From contig JAJTEZ010000039.1 of NCBI GenBank assembly GCA_021298335.1, positions 1 to 44,546 on the forward strand: a stretch of DNA of 44,546 nucleotides, in the 5' to 3' direction. A model generated the notes under the pieces. It saw only the letters and a list, made by a program, of their open reading frames with translations. It searched no databases and was not told where the DNA came from. Shown piece after piece: positions 17,178 to 26,772 of the stretch. A program made the translations under genes and the position numbers. Numbering within the stretch: the first letter of the stretch is position 1; every line of letters starts with the position of its first letter. Source of the stretch: Saprospiraceae bacterium. GTDB lineage: Bacteria > Bacteroidota > Bacteroidia > Chitinophagales > Saprospiraceae.

Positions 17178-18524
17178 TTATGCAGGTGCAAAAATCAATT
17201 CACCCCTGACAGATTCACATGAGGACTCTACATTTTTAAGCCTGACTTGCTGTACCGTGTTAATGCAGGATTCCTCACAGGGTACCGTCACTTTGATATA
17301 ATTGTCTGTATAGCCCTGGACTGCGCCTTGTGAAAAACCGCCTTCCATGAGTACCGGTCGGGATGATCCAAGAAACCGATTCATAAAAGACATTTTTTTC
17401 TTCAAGGAAATATTTCGTAACCAATCGTTTCTTCGCCTTCTTTCTTCCATAGGAACTACATCCAACATTGATGCTGCAGGAGTATTTGCACGCTCTGAAT
17501 ATGTAAATACGTGCAGATACGACACATCGAGGTCAGTTAGAAAGTCACAGGTGTCTAGAAAATCTTCTTCTGTTTCACCAGGAAAACCTACAATCACGTC
17601 AACACCAATACCTGCATGGGGAAGATACTTTCTAATCCAATCCATTCGTTCCCGGTACAATGTCGTGCCATACCTGCGCCGCATATTACGAAGTATTTTA
17701 TCACTACCCGACTGCAGTGGCACATGAAAATGAGGACAAAATTTTTGAGAAGAAGCGACAAATGAAATGATTTCTTCTGTCAGCAAATTCGGTTCGATGG
17801 AAGAAATTCTGAATCTTTCAATGCCTTCGACCTGATCCAACTCCCTGATCAGGTCAATAAATAATGCCTCGCGGGCTGGTCTGACTCCTTCAATGACCTC
17901 TGTGCCGTTGCCAAAGTCTCCCAGATTGACACCGGTTAACACGATTTCCTTTACTCCTGACTCTGCGATGGATCTGGCATTGCGCACCACATTTTCCACG
18001 GTATCGCTTCTTGAGGCGCCCCTTGCCTGCGGAATAGTACAAAATGAACATTTGTAGTCACAGCCATCCTGCACTTTTAAAAAGGACCTGGTTCTGTCAC
18101 CGAATGAAAAAGCATCCACAAATGAATTGGCTTCCTTCACATCTCCGGCGGCCACCATGCCTTTTCCTGTAGAATGTGCGAGCCCGTCTATAAAATCAAG
18201 AATTCTGAATTTCTCCGCTGCTCCCAGAACCAGATCTACTCCGGGTATTTCTGCAATTTCAGCAGGTTTTAACTGTGCGTAGCAACCAACCACGACAATT
18301 TTAGCATCCGGGGAGTACTTGAGCGCCCTGCGAACTTCATACCTGCACTTTTTGTCTGCAAATTCGGTAACTGAACAGGTATTTAATACATAAACATCCG
18401 CTCCTGATTCAAATGGGACTGTTGTGTATCCCTTCTCTTCAAATGATCTTCGGATGGCAGAAGTTTCTGAAAAATTGAGCTTACAGCCCAGTGTATGAAA
18501 TGCGACAGTATGTGGTGTTGCCAT
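17178..18524 (-). CDS. mtaB: tRNA t6A37 methylthiotransferase MtaB
   Basis: 448 residues. The radical-SAM enzyme converts t6A at position 37 of ANN-decoding tRNAs to ms2t6A. The N-terminal UPF0004 domain has three cysteines for one iron-sulfur cluster (FHTLGCKLN, LNTCSVT, VVGCYAQ). The radical-SAM motif is CDYKCSFC in VQDGCDYKCSFCTIPQARG, followed by VLTGVNLGDFG and the GVDVIVGFPGE segment. A C-terminal TRAM-like region (VLMEGGFSQGAVQGYTDNYI) completes it. The opening MATPHTVAFHTLGCKLN, together with TIPQARG, favours MtaB over MiaB or RimO. It is 23 bases downstream of the PBP1A gene. Confidence 0.95.
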   Translation of the reverse strand: MATPHTVAFHTLGCKLNFSETSAIRRSFEEKGYTTVPFESGADVYVLNTCSVTEFADKKCRYEVRRALKYSPDAKIVVVGCYAQLKPAEIAEIPGVDLVLGAAEKFRILDFIDGLAHSTGKGMVAAGDVKEANSFVDAFSFGDRTRSFLKVQDGCDYKCSFCTIPQARGASRSDTVENVVRNARSIAESGVKEIVLTGVNLGDFGNGTEVIEGVRPAREALFIDLIRELDQVEGIERFRISSIEPNLLTEEIISFVASSQKFCPHFHVPLQSGSDKILRNMRRRYGTTLYRERMDWIRKYLPHAGIGVDVIVGFPGETEEDFLDTCDFLTDLDVSYLHVFTYSERANTPAASMLDVVPMEERRRRNDWLRNISLKKKMSFMNRFLGSSRPVLMEGGFSQGAVQGYTDNYIKVTVPCEESCINTVQQVRLKNVESSCESVRGELIFAPA

Positions 18525-18547
18525 GCTGTATGTTCATTCGGTTTTAT

Positions 18548-21256
18548 CTATCCATTCCCTTTTTTCGGGATGTTCTTTGCCTTGTTTCCTGCTGCCTTAT
18601 CTCTTTCTTCATTGATGGCAGGTTCAATTGGTTTATTCTCTGGTTTTTTTTCCTGTGGGACGTTTCCTTCTTGTGGATTGTTTTCGCCGGAAATACCGGA
18701 TTCAGGTAAGATTGTACTTTCAGGATCAACCGAAATTCCAAATTTTTGTCTGGCCAGCTGTTCCAGATTCTTGTATCCGTTTATACGGATCGAATCTCTG
18801 AATAATGTATCTGCCATTAGCAGTTGCAGTGTATCCGGAGGAAAGGGGATCAACAAAGGACAACCCATTTTTGATTGAACTCCGGGATTAAACTGGAGCC
18901 GCTCTTCCGTCATTTTCCTAAAATCAGCATCCTCATGCATGGCCTTCCAGAAATGCCCGACAATTGGCAAGGCTGTAGCTGAGCCACTTCCAAGGTCCAT
19001 CGTACGGAATCGTACAGCCGGACTAGGGCCTCCAACCCAGGCTCCTGTGAGTATTGTAGGATTAAAGGCCAGAAACCATCCGTCAGAATGATTTTGTGCG
19101 GTACCAGTTTTTCCCGCAAAATCACCTGCAGGACAATATTGACTGCGCAATGGATTTCCTGTACCATAAATGATAACAGACTGCATCATGCGTGTCAGGA
19201 CTCCTGAAATTTCTTCTGGTAAGATTTGTTTTTGATTTCCGGAAACTTCATCTGACCTCTGGGCCTCATGGTCATAAATCACATTGCCATACCTGTCCAG
19301 AATTTTCAGGACAGATACCGGTTCATTGCGACTTCCTTTGTTGGCAATTGTACCAAAAACCTTCATCATGTCAAACAGTGAAATATCTGCTGATCCCAGG
19401 CTGATCCCATACTCAAACGGAAATTCAGAGCTTACACCCATCTCGCGGGCCAGATCAATTGTGCGCTGAATGCCTACCCTTTCAATCAGTTGGGCAGCGA
19501 TCACATTGCTGGAATACACCAAACCGCCAAGCACTGAATAGTATCCTCCGTACACACCGTCAGAGTTCTGGGGCGTCCAATCATCAACAGTCACCACTTT
19601 GTTGGGGTAAAAATCACAGGGCTGCACACTGTCCATTAAAGCTGCTGCGTAGACCACCGGCTTAAACGCCGAACCTACCTGCCTCTTGCTCAGAATATGG
19701 TCATATTTAAAAAACCGGAAATCTGTGCCCCCAACCCAGGAACGTACCTGTCCGTTCGTGTGGTCAACAGCCATAAAGCCGCAATTGAGCAGTGTAAAAT
19801 AATACCTGACACTATCCAGTGGAGTTAGTAACGTGTCCTTCTCGACAGGGCTTTCCTGCCAAGAAAAGACCTTCATGTTGACAGGTGTCAAAAACGCTGA
19901 ATCGATTGCCTGCGGAGAATAACCTTTTTCGACCATGCGGGCGTATCTGTCACTTTTTTTCACCTGATCATCAATCCACTGGTCATCGCCCCAGGGTTTT
20001 TCAGCAGTGTACCCATTCCAGTGTTTTTCAAATTTCATTTGAAGCTCACCCATGTGTTTGTACACGGCTTCCTCCCCATATTTTTGCATGCGGCTATCCA
20101 GGGTGGTATAGATCTTTAACCCATCAGTGTAAAGGTTGTAGGGTTTGCCATTTTCTTTTTGGAGACCTTCCAGAATACCCGGTAAAACCCTGGTGCGGAG
20201 ATATTCCCTGAAATAAGTCCCAACACCATCGTCACTGCCAATATCCTCATGTGGCTGAGCACCTACCGGTGTGGCGATGATGGTCTGATACTGTTCGTCT
20301 GTGATTGCACCTGCACGGATCATTTTTGAAATGGTCTGCATCTCCTCGGATTCAAACCGAAAATCTTTATTTTTCAGCATTTGACTTAATACCAGGTTTC
20401 GTCTTTTCTGAGAGTTATTGGGATTTCGGGTAGGATCTAGAGCTGTCGTCGCCTTTAGCATCCCAATCAGTGTAGCTGCCTGCCCAGGATCAAGTTCTTT
20501 CGGCTTTTTGTTGAAAAAATAACGCGAAGCTTCCTGTATTCCAAAACGATTCCCACCAAAGGGTACAGTGTTCAAATATAAAATCAGAAGCTCTTCCTTA
20601 TTATAAATGTTTTCGAGCTTGATAGAGATGATATTCTCCCTCACCTTGTTGATAAAAATGCTCACGCCCGGTACGAAATAGTTTTTTCTGGGATACAAGT
20701 TTTTGGCCAGCTGCTGACTCAACGTAGACCCGCCACCAAGGCTTTGCGAATTGGTGGCCAGTCCCTTGAAAACTCTCAACCACGAACGAAGGTCAATACC
20801 ACTGTGTTCAAAAAAACGCTTGTCTTCAATCGCGAGCAAGGCAGTAATCAGGTAAGGTGAAATACTGTCAAGTTTAATAGTAGTGCGATTTTCAGTGTAA
20901 TACTTACCAATCATCACGCTGTCGGCAGTATACACTTCAGAGGCGTTGGGTGTCTCAATGGTTCGAAGGTCCCGGGAAGAAGGCATTTTTCCAAAAAAGC
21001 CCAGCCATGAAAACAGAACAATGGAAAAAACAAGAATGAACAGCCATTTGCATGCCACTCCAAAGCGGGTAATCCAGCGGCCGGCCACAGGATATTGCTG
21101 CACAAACTGATGCCACAATTCACCGACAGGTTCCGTAATTCGTTTCAGCTGCTGTTGTACAGGGGTATAATACAGCATTAGTGGCTGCAACCAGGCTTCA
21201 ATCCTTGCAGACAATTCATGATATACTTTTCGCGATTTTTCCCTCCAGCGGAACAT
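18548..21256 (-). CDS. Class A penicillin-binding protein (PBP1A type)
   Basis: 902 residues. It has a cytoplasmic tail, one membrane anchor (WLFILVFSIVLFSWLGFFG, about residues 70-90), a GT51 transglycosylase domain (AIEDKRFFEHSGID with the catalytic Glu; GGSTLSQQLAKNLY) and a transpeptidase domain with Ser-x-x-Lys in GSAFKPVVYAA, SSN in YSSNVIAA and KTGTAQ. The enzyme polymerises glycan strands and cross-links peptidoglycan at the outer face of the inner membrane. The C-terminal tail is lysine-, glutamate- and proline-rich and probably disordered. A TAATTTTG promoter box lies 17 bases before the ATG. It is the first gene of a leftward operon with mtaB, vanZ-like and tonB-like genes. Confidence 0.95.
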   Translation of the reverse strand: MFRWREKSRKVYHELSARIEAWLQPLMLYYTPVQQQLKRITEPVGELWHQFVQQYPVAGRWITRFGVACKWLFILVFSIVLFSWLGFFGKMPSSRDLRTIETPNASEVYTADSVMIGKYYTENRTTIKLDSISPYLITALLAIEDKRFFEHSGIDLRSWLRVFKGLATNSQSLGGGSTLSQQLAKNLYPRKNYFVPGVSIFINKVRENIISIKLENIYNKEELLILYLNTVPFGGNRFGIQEASRYFFNKKPKELDPGQAATLIGMLKATTALDPTRNPNNSQKRRNLVLSQMLKNKDFRFESEEMQTISKMIRAGAITDEQYQTIIATPVGAQPHEDIGSDDGVGTYFREYLRTRVLPGILEGLQKENGKPYNLYTDGLKIYTTLDSRMQKYGEEAVYKHMGELQMKFEKHWNGYTAEKPWGDDQWIDDQVKKSDRYARMVEKGYSPQAIDSAFLTPVNMKVFSWQESPVEKDTLLTPLDSVRYYFTLLNCGFMAVDHTNGQVRSWVGGTDFRFFKYDHILSKRQVGSAFKPVVYAAALMDSVQPCDFYPNKVVTVDDWTPQNSDGVYGGYYSVLGGLVYSSNVIAAQLIERVGIQRTIDLAREMGVSSEFPFEYGISLGSADISLFDMMKVFGTIANKGSRNEPVSVLKILDRYGNVIYDHEAQRSDEVSGNQKQILPEEISGVLTRMMQSVIIYGTGNPLRSQYCPAGDFAGKTGTAQNHSDGWFLAFNPTILTGAWVGGPSPAVRFRTMDLGSGSATALPIVGHFWKAMHEDADFRKMTEERLQFNPGVQSKMGCPLLIPFPPDTLQLLMADTLFRDSIRINGYKNLEQLARQKFGISVDPESTILPESGISGENNPQEGNVPQEKKPENKPIEPAINEERDKAAGNKAKNIPKKGNG

Positions 21257-21273
21257 GCCTTCAAATTGGTGGT

Positions 21274-21281
21274 CAAAATTA
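21274..21281 (-). promoter_or_regulatory. -7 promoter box of the PBP1A-mtaB-vanZ-tonB operon
   Basis: The minus strand reads TAATTTTG, a full TAnnTTTG match that gives a leader of about 14 bases. A TTG lies 25 bases upstream, more than the usual spacing. Confidence 0.55.
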
Positions 21282-21376
21282 CAATTAATTCTGCACTCCT
21301 GACCTGCAAAGGTCAGATTCCTGCAAAGCTATCTAAATCATTCTAAGATTACCTTTCACGTCGGGCTCAACGAAAT

Positions 21377-22834
21377 TCAATGGATCTCCTTCAGAAATTC
21401 CTGCAGGTAAGTCCAAAATTTTGAAACTGAGGCAATATTGACCTTTTCGTCGGGTGAATGTGCACCCTGAATAGTCGGACCAAAGGAAATCATATCCATA
21501 CCAGGATAATTTTTTGCCAGTATACCGCATTCCAACCCGGCATGACAAGCAACGATTCGGGGTTCGGTTCCATGTACCTGCTGATAGATCTTCTTTGCCT
21601 GTCCGAGCAATGGCGAATCTGTGTTCGGTGTCCATCCGGGATAATCACCAGATAAGTTTACTGAAAAACCTGCCAGTGAAAAAACTGAATGCAGCGCATT
21701 GGCAACCTCTGTCTTTGTGGATTCCACAGACGATCGAATCAGGCACATCACCACCGCTTTACCCTTTGACACCTGCACTTTCGCTACATTGTTAGAAGCC
21801 TCTACGAGATCCGATAAAGTTGGGCTCATTCGATACACTCCGTTGTGCGCGCCCATTAGTGACAGACAAATTTTTCGCTGTGTCTCAACTGGAACAAGTG
21901 TCTCGCTGGAGTGAGCAGGAACCAGTTGAATGGTCATCCCGGATTCAATAGTCCTGTATTCTTCCTGTATTTCTTCTATTCGAAGTTGTACTGTAGTGAG
22001 AAATGCATCGCTCTGGTTTTCCGGAACTGCGACCCATGCATTGCTTTCTCTGGGAATTGCATTCCTTAGACTTCCCCCTTCTATCGAAACAATCCTCATC
22101 TGATGCAATTCGTCCTGTTGCAAAAGCAGCCTTGCCAGTAATTTGTTGGCATTGGCCCGACCCAGATGAATATCAATGCCTGAATGCCCTCCCTTAAGTC
22201 CTGAAACAGAAATCTGAAAAAAATGCAAGTCCACAAATTCAGAAGATTCTTCGGCGTATTCCAGTTCAGCTGTCAAATCCAGTCCACCGGCACAGCCAAT
22301 GTCCAGCTCGTCATCTTCTTCTGTGTCCAGATTCAATAGCATTTTCCCCTTTAGCCATCCTCCTTCCAGACCTTTTGCACCGGTCATTCCTGTTTCCTCG
22401 TCAATGGTAAACAAAGCCTCAAGAGGAGGATGAATCATCTGATCTGATGAGAGTACAGCCATGATAGCAGCGACACCCATGCCATTATCAGCACCTAATG
22501 TAGTACCTCGTGCCTTGACCCAGCCACTGTCCACATACATCTCGATACCCTGTGTTTCAAAATCGAACTCAGTATCGGCATTCTTTTGATGCACCATATC
22601 CAGGTGTGCCTGTAATATGATTGTTTGCCTGTCTTCCATTCCATTGGTAGCGGGCTTTCTGATGAGTACATTTCCCGTATGGTCACTTTGAGTTTCAAGT
22701 CCAAGCTGTTTGCCAAAAGCGATCATGAAGTCCCTGACTTTTTCTTCTTTTTTTGAAGGGCGGGGAATAGCGTTCAAATCAGCAAAATGCTGCCACAAGG
22801 CCTCAGGTTCCAAAGATCTGATCTGATCGGTCAT
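21377..22834 (-). CDS. pepD: Aminoacyl-histidine dipeptidase (PepD, M20 family)
   Basis: 485 residues, the family's normal length. It hydrolyses Xaa-His and related dipeptides in the cytosol with two metal ions. Metal and catalytic residues are visible: LQAHLDMVHQK (His and Asp), TTLGADNGMG (bridging Asp), TIDEETGMTGAKG (general-base Glu pair), LNLDTEEDDEL and, near the C-terminus, FGPTIQGAHSPDE (His). The lid domain between them has SGLKGGHSGIDIHLGRANA. No signal peptide is present. Its own promoter box (TAACTTTG, 22858-22851) lies 16 bases before the ATG. The permease gene upstream ends 58 bases away in the same direction. Confidence 0.95.
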   Translation of the reverse strand: MTDQIRSLEPEALWQHFADLNAIPRPSKKEEKVRDFMIAFGKQLGLETQSDHTGNVLIRKPATNGMEDRQTIILQAHLDMVHQKNADTEFDFETQGIEMYVDSGWVKARGTTLGADNGMGVAAIMAVLSSDQMIHPPLEALFTIDEETGMTGAKGLEGGWLKGKMLLNLDTEEDDELDIGCAGGLDLTAELEYAEESSEFVDLHFFQISVSGLKGGHSGIDIHLGRANANKLLARLLLQQDELHQMRIVSIEGGSLRNAIPRESNAWVAVPENQSDAFLTTVQLRIEEIQEEYRTIESGMTIQLVPAHSSETLVPVETQRKICLSLMGAHNGVYRMSPTLSDLVEASNNVAKVQVSKGKAVVMCLIRSSVESTKTEVANALHSVFSLAGFSVNLSGDYPGWTPNTDSPLLGQAKKIYQQVHGTEPRIVACHAGLECGILAKNYPGMDMISFGPTIQGAHSPDEKVNIASVSKFWTYLQEFLKEIH

Positions 22835-22850
22835 CGTTTATTGTTTTTTG

Positions 22851-22858
22851 CAAAGTTA
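22851..22858 (-). promoter_or_regulatory. -7 promoter box of pepD
   Basis: The minus strand reads TAACTTTG, with a TTTTTTC tract at the -33 position. The predicted leader is about 14 bases. Confidence 0.55.
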
Positions 22859-22892
22859 GCACTTAATTTCTACAGAAAAAACTTAGGCTTCC

Positions 22893-24107
22893 TTACTCCT
22901 GATGGACGTGAGCTGTCACCAGACCTGCCCGCCTTGATGGAATTACTGAGGCCAGGACTCCAATCACAAACACTGTCAATGTGACCGTCAAGAAATCAAT
23001 TGCTCGCATTTCTATGGGATAGGAAGATGTCAGAAAACTGTCCGGAACAGCGATCAGACCATAGTTCTTCTGGGCAAAGTACAGACCGGTAGCCAGAATA
23101 TATCCTATGCACATACCCAAAGCCGATACGAGCAAACCCACCAGCAGAAAGATCCGGCGTACTGCCTCCTTTGGCAAACCCATTGCTTGAAGAATGGAAA
23201 TATCTCGTTTCTTTTCCAACACGATCATCCAGAGCGACCCGACCAGATTGAAGGCAATGATCATCAATGTGAGGCAAGCGATGAGGTAACTTATCCATTT
23301 TTCAATGTTCATGATGCGGAGAAAATGCTCGTCCTGCTGGTATCTGTTCTGTATGGAAAATCTCTTACCCATGATCGACGAAAGCTTTCGAATGACCTCT
23401 TCTTCTTTGGCATCTGGCTCGAGACGAATTTCAATCGCACTCAGATGCTTTTCCAGACCTAAAAGCGCATTCACTGCACCAAAGTCTGACAATATATATT
23501 GCATATCCACATCCGAACTGACACTAAACACAGCTGTAGGAACCATGGATAATGTACTGAACTCCCTTGCCATAATGCCTCGCTGCCGAACATTTGGCAT
23601 GTAGGCAGTCACCTGCGTAAACATCTCATAGGGATTGACCGATAACTTCGTACTCATTCCGGACCCGCACCAGGCATAAATCGTCTGGGTGTCTTTTCGG
23701 ATTTCTCCTGCGATCAAAGAAGAATCCAGTTGCGTTACACGTACAAAATTGTCATCAACTCCCTTAAGAATCCCTACTTCCTGTGAACCTTTATAATCAA
23801 AAAAAGCTGTCTCTTCAATTGTCAGGGAAATTTCTCCAATTCCAGGTATTTTTTTTATCGAAACGAGATCAATGCTGTCTGAAGAAACAAACTTTCCTTC
23901 TTTCAGTGTGATTTTGACATCTGGATTGAAATGACTCAACATCCCGCTCAACAGGGAGTCAAAACCGTTAAACACAGATAGAATCAGGAGTAATGCTGCT
24001 GTTCCTATGGCCATGCCTGTTATTGAAATCCAGGTAATCAACTGAATTGCCTGGGTGGATTTTTTCCCAAACAAATAACGCAATGCAATGGTCAGTGAAA
24101 GTCTCAT
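22893..24107 (-). CDS. FtsX/LolC-LolE-like ABC transporter permease
   Basis: 404 residues. An N-terminal membrane segment (LITWISITGMAIGTAALLLILSVF) is followed by a periplasmic MacB-PCD-like domain of about 200 residues. Three more segments (LIACLTLMIIAFNLVGSLW, IFLLVGLLVSALGMCIGYIL, FLTVTLTVFVIGVLAS) complete an FtsX domain with the EKKRDISILQAMG coupling helix and the C-terminal PSRRAG motif. LolC/E-type proteins release lipoproteins from the inner membrane; other FtsX-type permeases act in export or signalling. The ATPase is not adjacent. The open frame extends 29 codons upstream, but the ATG at 24107 (MRLSLTIALRYLFGKK) is the usual family start and lies four bases after a TATTTTTG box, implying a nearly leaderless mRNA. 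Confidence 0.9.
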   Translation of the reverse strand: MRLSLTIALRYLFGKKSTQAIQLITWISITGMAIGTAALLLILSVFNGFDSLLSGMLSHFNPDVKITLKEGKFVSSDSIDLVSIKKIPGIGEISLTIEETAFFDYKGSQEVGILKGVDDNFVRVTQLDSSLIAGEIRKDTQTIYAWCGSGMSTKLSVNPYEMFTQVTAYMPNVRQRGIMAREFSTLSMVPTAVFSVSSDVDMQYILSDFGAVNALLGLEKHLSAIEIRLEPDAKEEEVIRKLSSIMGKRFSIQNRYQQDEHFLRIMNIEKWISYLIACLTLMIIAFNLVGSLWMIVLEKKRDISILQAMGLPKEAVRRIFLLVGLLVSALGMCIGYILATGLYFAQKNYGLIAVPDSFLTSSYPIEMRAIDFLTVTLTVFVIGVLASVIPSRRAGLVTAHVHQE

Positions 24108-24111
24108 GCAG

Positions 24112-24119
24112 CAAAAATA
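24112..24119 (-). promoter_or_regulatory. -7 promoter box of the permease gene
   Basis: The minus strand reads TATTTTTG, ending four bases before the ATG at 24107. Transcription should begin at or within a base or two of the start codon. Confidence 0.5.
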
Positions 24120-24227
24120 GAGATTTACGAGCAATGTGTCGTACTGAACAAAATTCGTTACTGCTAGCAACAATCCTAACCAGCAGTTAAACATTTCTTA
24201 AATATTGGCTGAGACCTTTGTTTTTGC

Positions 24228-24258
24228 TTGAATACTGAGTGATTGTGCATTAATTTTG
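24228..24258 (+). promoter_or_regulatory. Promoter of the first frameshifted exported-protein gene
   Basis: A TTG at 24228-24230 and TAATTTTG at 24251-24258 are separated by 20 bases, the best complete Bacteroidota-type -33/-7 pair in the window. The leader to the ATG at 24277 is about 15 bases. Confidence 0.65.
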
Positions 24259-24276
24259 CAGAAAAATCAATCTATT

Positions 24277-25066
24277 ATGGCCATTTATTCAAACTGTCTT
24301 AAAAAATTGGATGTAGCGGCTCTTTTTTTGTTTTTAATGGCTTTCAGTGTCTTTCTCTTCCCGGCTACTTCGTATGGAGGCATGATAAAAGATGGTGCAG
24401 GGCAGGATATACGATGGAGTCATGTTTTACCCAATATTGAAAAAACAGATTCAGTACCTGGAGTTTGGGAATCGATGACAATTCGGAGAAAAACAGGCGA
24501 TCAGGATGTTTTGATGAAACTGGAAAATGGAGAAATTGCACTGCTGGAAATTGATGGTAAGGTGATTGAAAAGTCTGAATATTCTCAATACCAGGAATTG
24601 ATTGATGCTGTAAAACCGGGTGGCTTCGTTTAGAAAGGGGGAGTCCTTTGATTCCTTGGGTGGAATAATTAACCTTGACAGCATGATGGCACAAATGTCC
24701 ACCTGGGTAAAACAATGGCAAAATCAATGGCCTGAAGGAGAGTCATGGCAATTTGAGTCAGATGAAGATGAGCCGGAACTGTTTTTACAACCCGAATCAT
24801 CCGAAAATGCCATTTCGTCCGAAGGATTTGATAGCATCTTAGGCAATGCGCTAAACAAGGATGGTCTGTTGATTCCCGGAAAAGATAACAACATCGAATT
24901 GACATATAAACATCTGAAAATCAATGGAGAAAAGCAACCAGAAAACATTTTTCAAAAATATAAAAGAATATTCGAATCGGCTGCAGGTACTCCGTTACAA
25001 AAAAAGTCACAAATCAAATTTTCCTATGTCGGCAAGGAATCCTCAAGAAAGTACCGGGTTTATTGA
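24277..25066 (+). pseudogene. Exported protein of unknown function, split by an apparent +1-base frameshift
   Basis: The first part (24277-24633) encodes a hydrophobic export segment (AALFLFLMAFSVFLFPATSYG) and a region with ENGEIALLEIDGKVIEKSEY, then stops at TAG 24631-24633. A second frame, open from 24614 to 25066, continues without a gap in protein character: a glutamate-rich linker, then DGLLIPGKDNNIELTYKHLK and KYKRIFESAAG. That ending I associate with exported proteins found in Saprospiraceae-like genomes. The two frames overlap at 24614-24633, around the runs AAAA, CCGGG and GGGGG; removing one base near 24618-24620 would join them as AVKPVASFRKG. It may be a true pseudogene, an assembly error, or programmed frameshifting. 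Function is unknown. The joined length would be about 262 residues. Confidence 0.65.
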
Positions 25067-25103
25067 TTTTATTTCTTTCTTTATCGCCTCAAAACAAAAT
25101 ATT

Positions 25104-25837
25104 ATGAGACAAACAATGCTTCTTCTTACATTGGCAATACAGGTTACAATAGCATTTGCGCAAAAGCAAGAAACGAAGATGATGACTATGATTGTCAGAA
25201 AAGGTGAGCTGGGACAAAGTGATACAATTCTGTATAACGGACGTGAAAAAAGCAAAGCCATTACCAAAGAAATTTCGATTATTGCTGGAGATAGTATTCC
25301 AAAATCCACAACCATCACCATCCACGCCAACGATGTATTCAGGATGGTAAGGAGGAAATCATAGATCTGGATCATACGGGAGAGCGCGGTTCAGGTATCA
25401 AAAATCTAAATATTCATAAAATCATCCAGGGAGACAGTGTAACAATCTCAATTGACTCCCTTGTACTTAGCGACGACTTAATGGATCTAGAGGTTTACAG
25501 GGATGTATTGGAAAGGGAAAATCGTAGAAACACTTGTGATATGCAGTGGACGGACGGTGGACAAAGTCCCTTGAATCCCGCGACGCTCGGGGTACTGATT
25601 GAAGACACTGATGACGGGGTAATAATTACCGACATACTGGAGGGAAGTGCAGCTCAGAAGACGGGTCTGAGACGAGGAGATGTTATTCTGAAAATCAACA
25701 AACGCTACGTCTTTACTTCTGGCGGATTATTAAAGACTCTTCACCCGTTTAATCCAGGGGACAAGATAAAAATTACTTGTCTGAGAGAGGGAAAGGCAAT
25801 CAAAAGAAAGGCAATATTGCAAAAAAGAATAGAATAA
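25104..25837 (+). pseudogene. Exported PDZ-domain protein, split by an apparent single-base deletion
   Basis: The first part (25104-25364) starts with a signal peptide (MRQTMLLLTLAIQVTIAFAQ) and ends at TAG 25362-25364. The downstream frame is open well before its first ATG (25481) and reads GKEEIIDLDHTGERG and so on from about 25346. It ends in a PDZ domain (LGVLIEDTDDGVIITDILEG, AAQKTGLRRGDVILKINKRY). One extra base near 25338-25346 would restore a single protein of about 244 residues. PDZ domains bind C-termini or exposed peptides, often in periplasmic quality-control proteins; no protease domain is visible here. It follows the other frameshifted gene by 37 bases and is probably in the same transcript. 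Confidence 0.65.
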
Positions 25838-25852
25838 GAAGTCTGATACATC

Positions 25853-26608
25853 CTATTTCTTGCAAAGATTCTGATAATCACGCATGATAGTATTGACTGC
25901 TATCTGCAATTTATCTCCCATCAGCTTATCGGGATTGAAGATGGAAACTACACGATCTTTGATACCTGTTGCGGGCTGAATCTTGTATCGTTTTTCTTCA
26001 TATTTTTTGACGACAATGGGACAATCTAAGAAAAAGTCTTTAAAAGATACATCTGATATGGAAACTGGTGTAAAGCCTTTGCGAGAAATGAGAATATCGA
26101 ATTCGTCCTTGCATTTGTCAATATGCTCCTGCATGACTTCAGCATTTTCAACATCATCCTCGCCGATCTGCGGCGGTATATGAAACCTGGCTGCTGAGAC
26201 TTCACCTTGTTGTATCAGTTCCGCAAAAAAATCTATATTTTTTTCTCCCTTAAATTTACCGAAAGCCTCCTTTAGGCGATTGTCCTCGTCTGCCCCTTTA
26301 ATATAATACTGAACATAGATAAATCGTCTGTCCTGAAAACCATATTCGATGACTTCTCCAGGTATACAATCTTTTTTCAGCTCACGTTTCACACGACTCC
26401 CATTCAGCAGATTCTTATCAAAATATTTGACGTCCTGTTGAAATGACCAGGGTTGTTTTATATCCTCTACTTCTATAGCTACCTCTCGCCTTACGCTATC
26501 AACTGTGATTATATACCCTAAAAACTGATTATCGCGGCCTTTAGACTGGCCCATTAACATCAAAGGGCAAAGAAATATAAGCACCCATAAATTGAACCGT
26601 GTCTTCAT
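25853..26608 (-). CDS. Exported protein of unknown function
   Basis: 251 residues from the ATG at 26608, which begins a clear signal peptide (MKTRFNLWVLIFLCPLMLMGQ); the longer frame adds 24 residues with no export logic. The mature part is mixed alpha/beta and charged, with four cysteines (in KDCIPGE, DKCKDEF, LDCPIVV and near the C-terminal LCKK) and no motif I recognise. The segment IITVDSVRREVAIEVEDIKQ resembles a small beta-sandwich start, which is only an impression. It converges with the PDZ gene, with 15 bases between the stops. A near-consensus box TAATATTG lies about 50 bases upstream. Confidence 0.75.
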   Translation of the reverse strand: MKTRFNLWVLIFLCPLMLMGQSKGRDNQFLGYIITVDSVRREVAIEVEDIKQPWSFQQDVKYFDKNLLNGSRVKRELKKDCIPGEVIEYGFQDRRFIYVQYYIKGADEDNRLKEAFGKFKGEKNIDFFAELIQQGEVSAARFHIPPQIGEDDVENAEVMQEHIDKCKDEFDILISRKGFTPVSISDVSFKDFFLDCPIVVKKYEEKRYKIQPATGIKDRVVSIFNPDKLMGDKLQIAVNTIMRDYQNLCKK

Positions 26609-26772
26609 TTGTTTATTTGTTACTTGTCTTGTTCTTTGTGACAATTTATCAATATTATATGTGATGGGCATGAAAAACAACCCTTATTGTTTTTGTGATC
26701 AAAGTATACCAAATTCAATAATGTATTTACATTTTTCAAACATAAATCGGCACTGCTAAGATATTGAGTGTT

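Noticed and set aside
24924-25103. Upstream extension of the PDZ-protein frame
   Set aside because: It overlaps the well-supported end of the preceding gene in another frame, and the signal peptide begins at the ATG at 25104.
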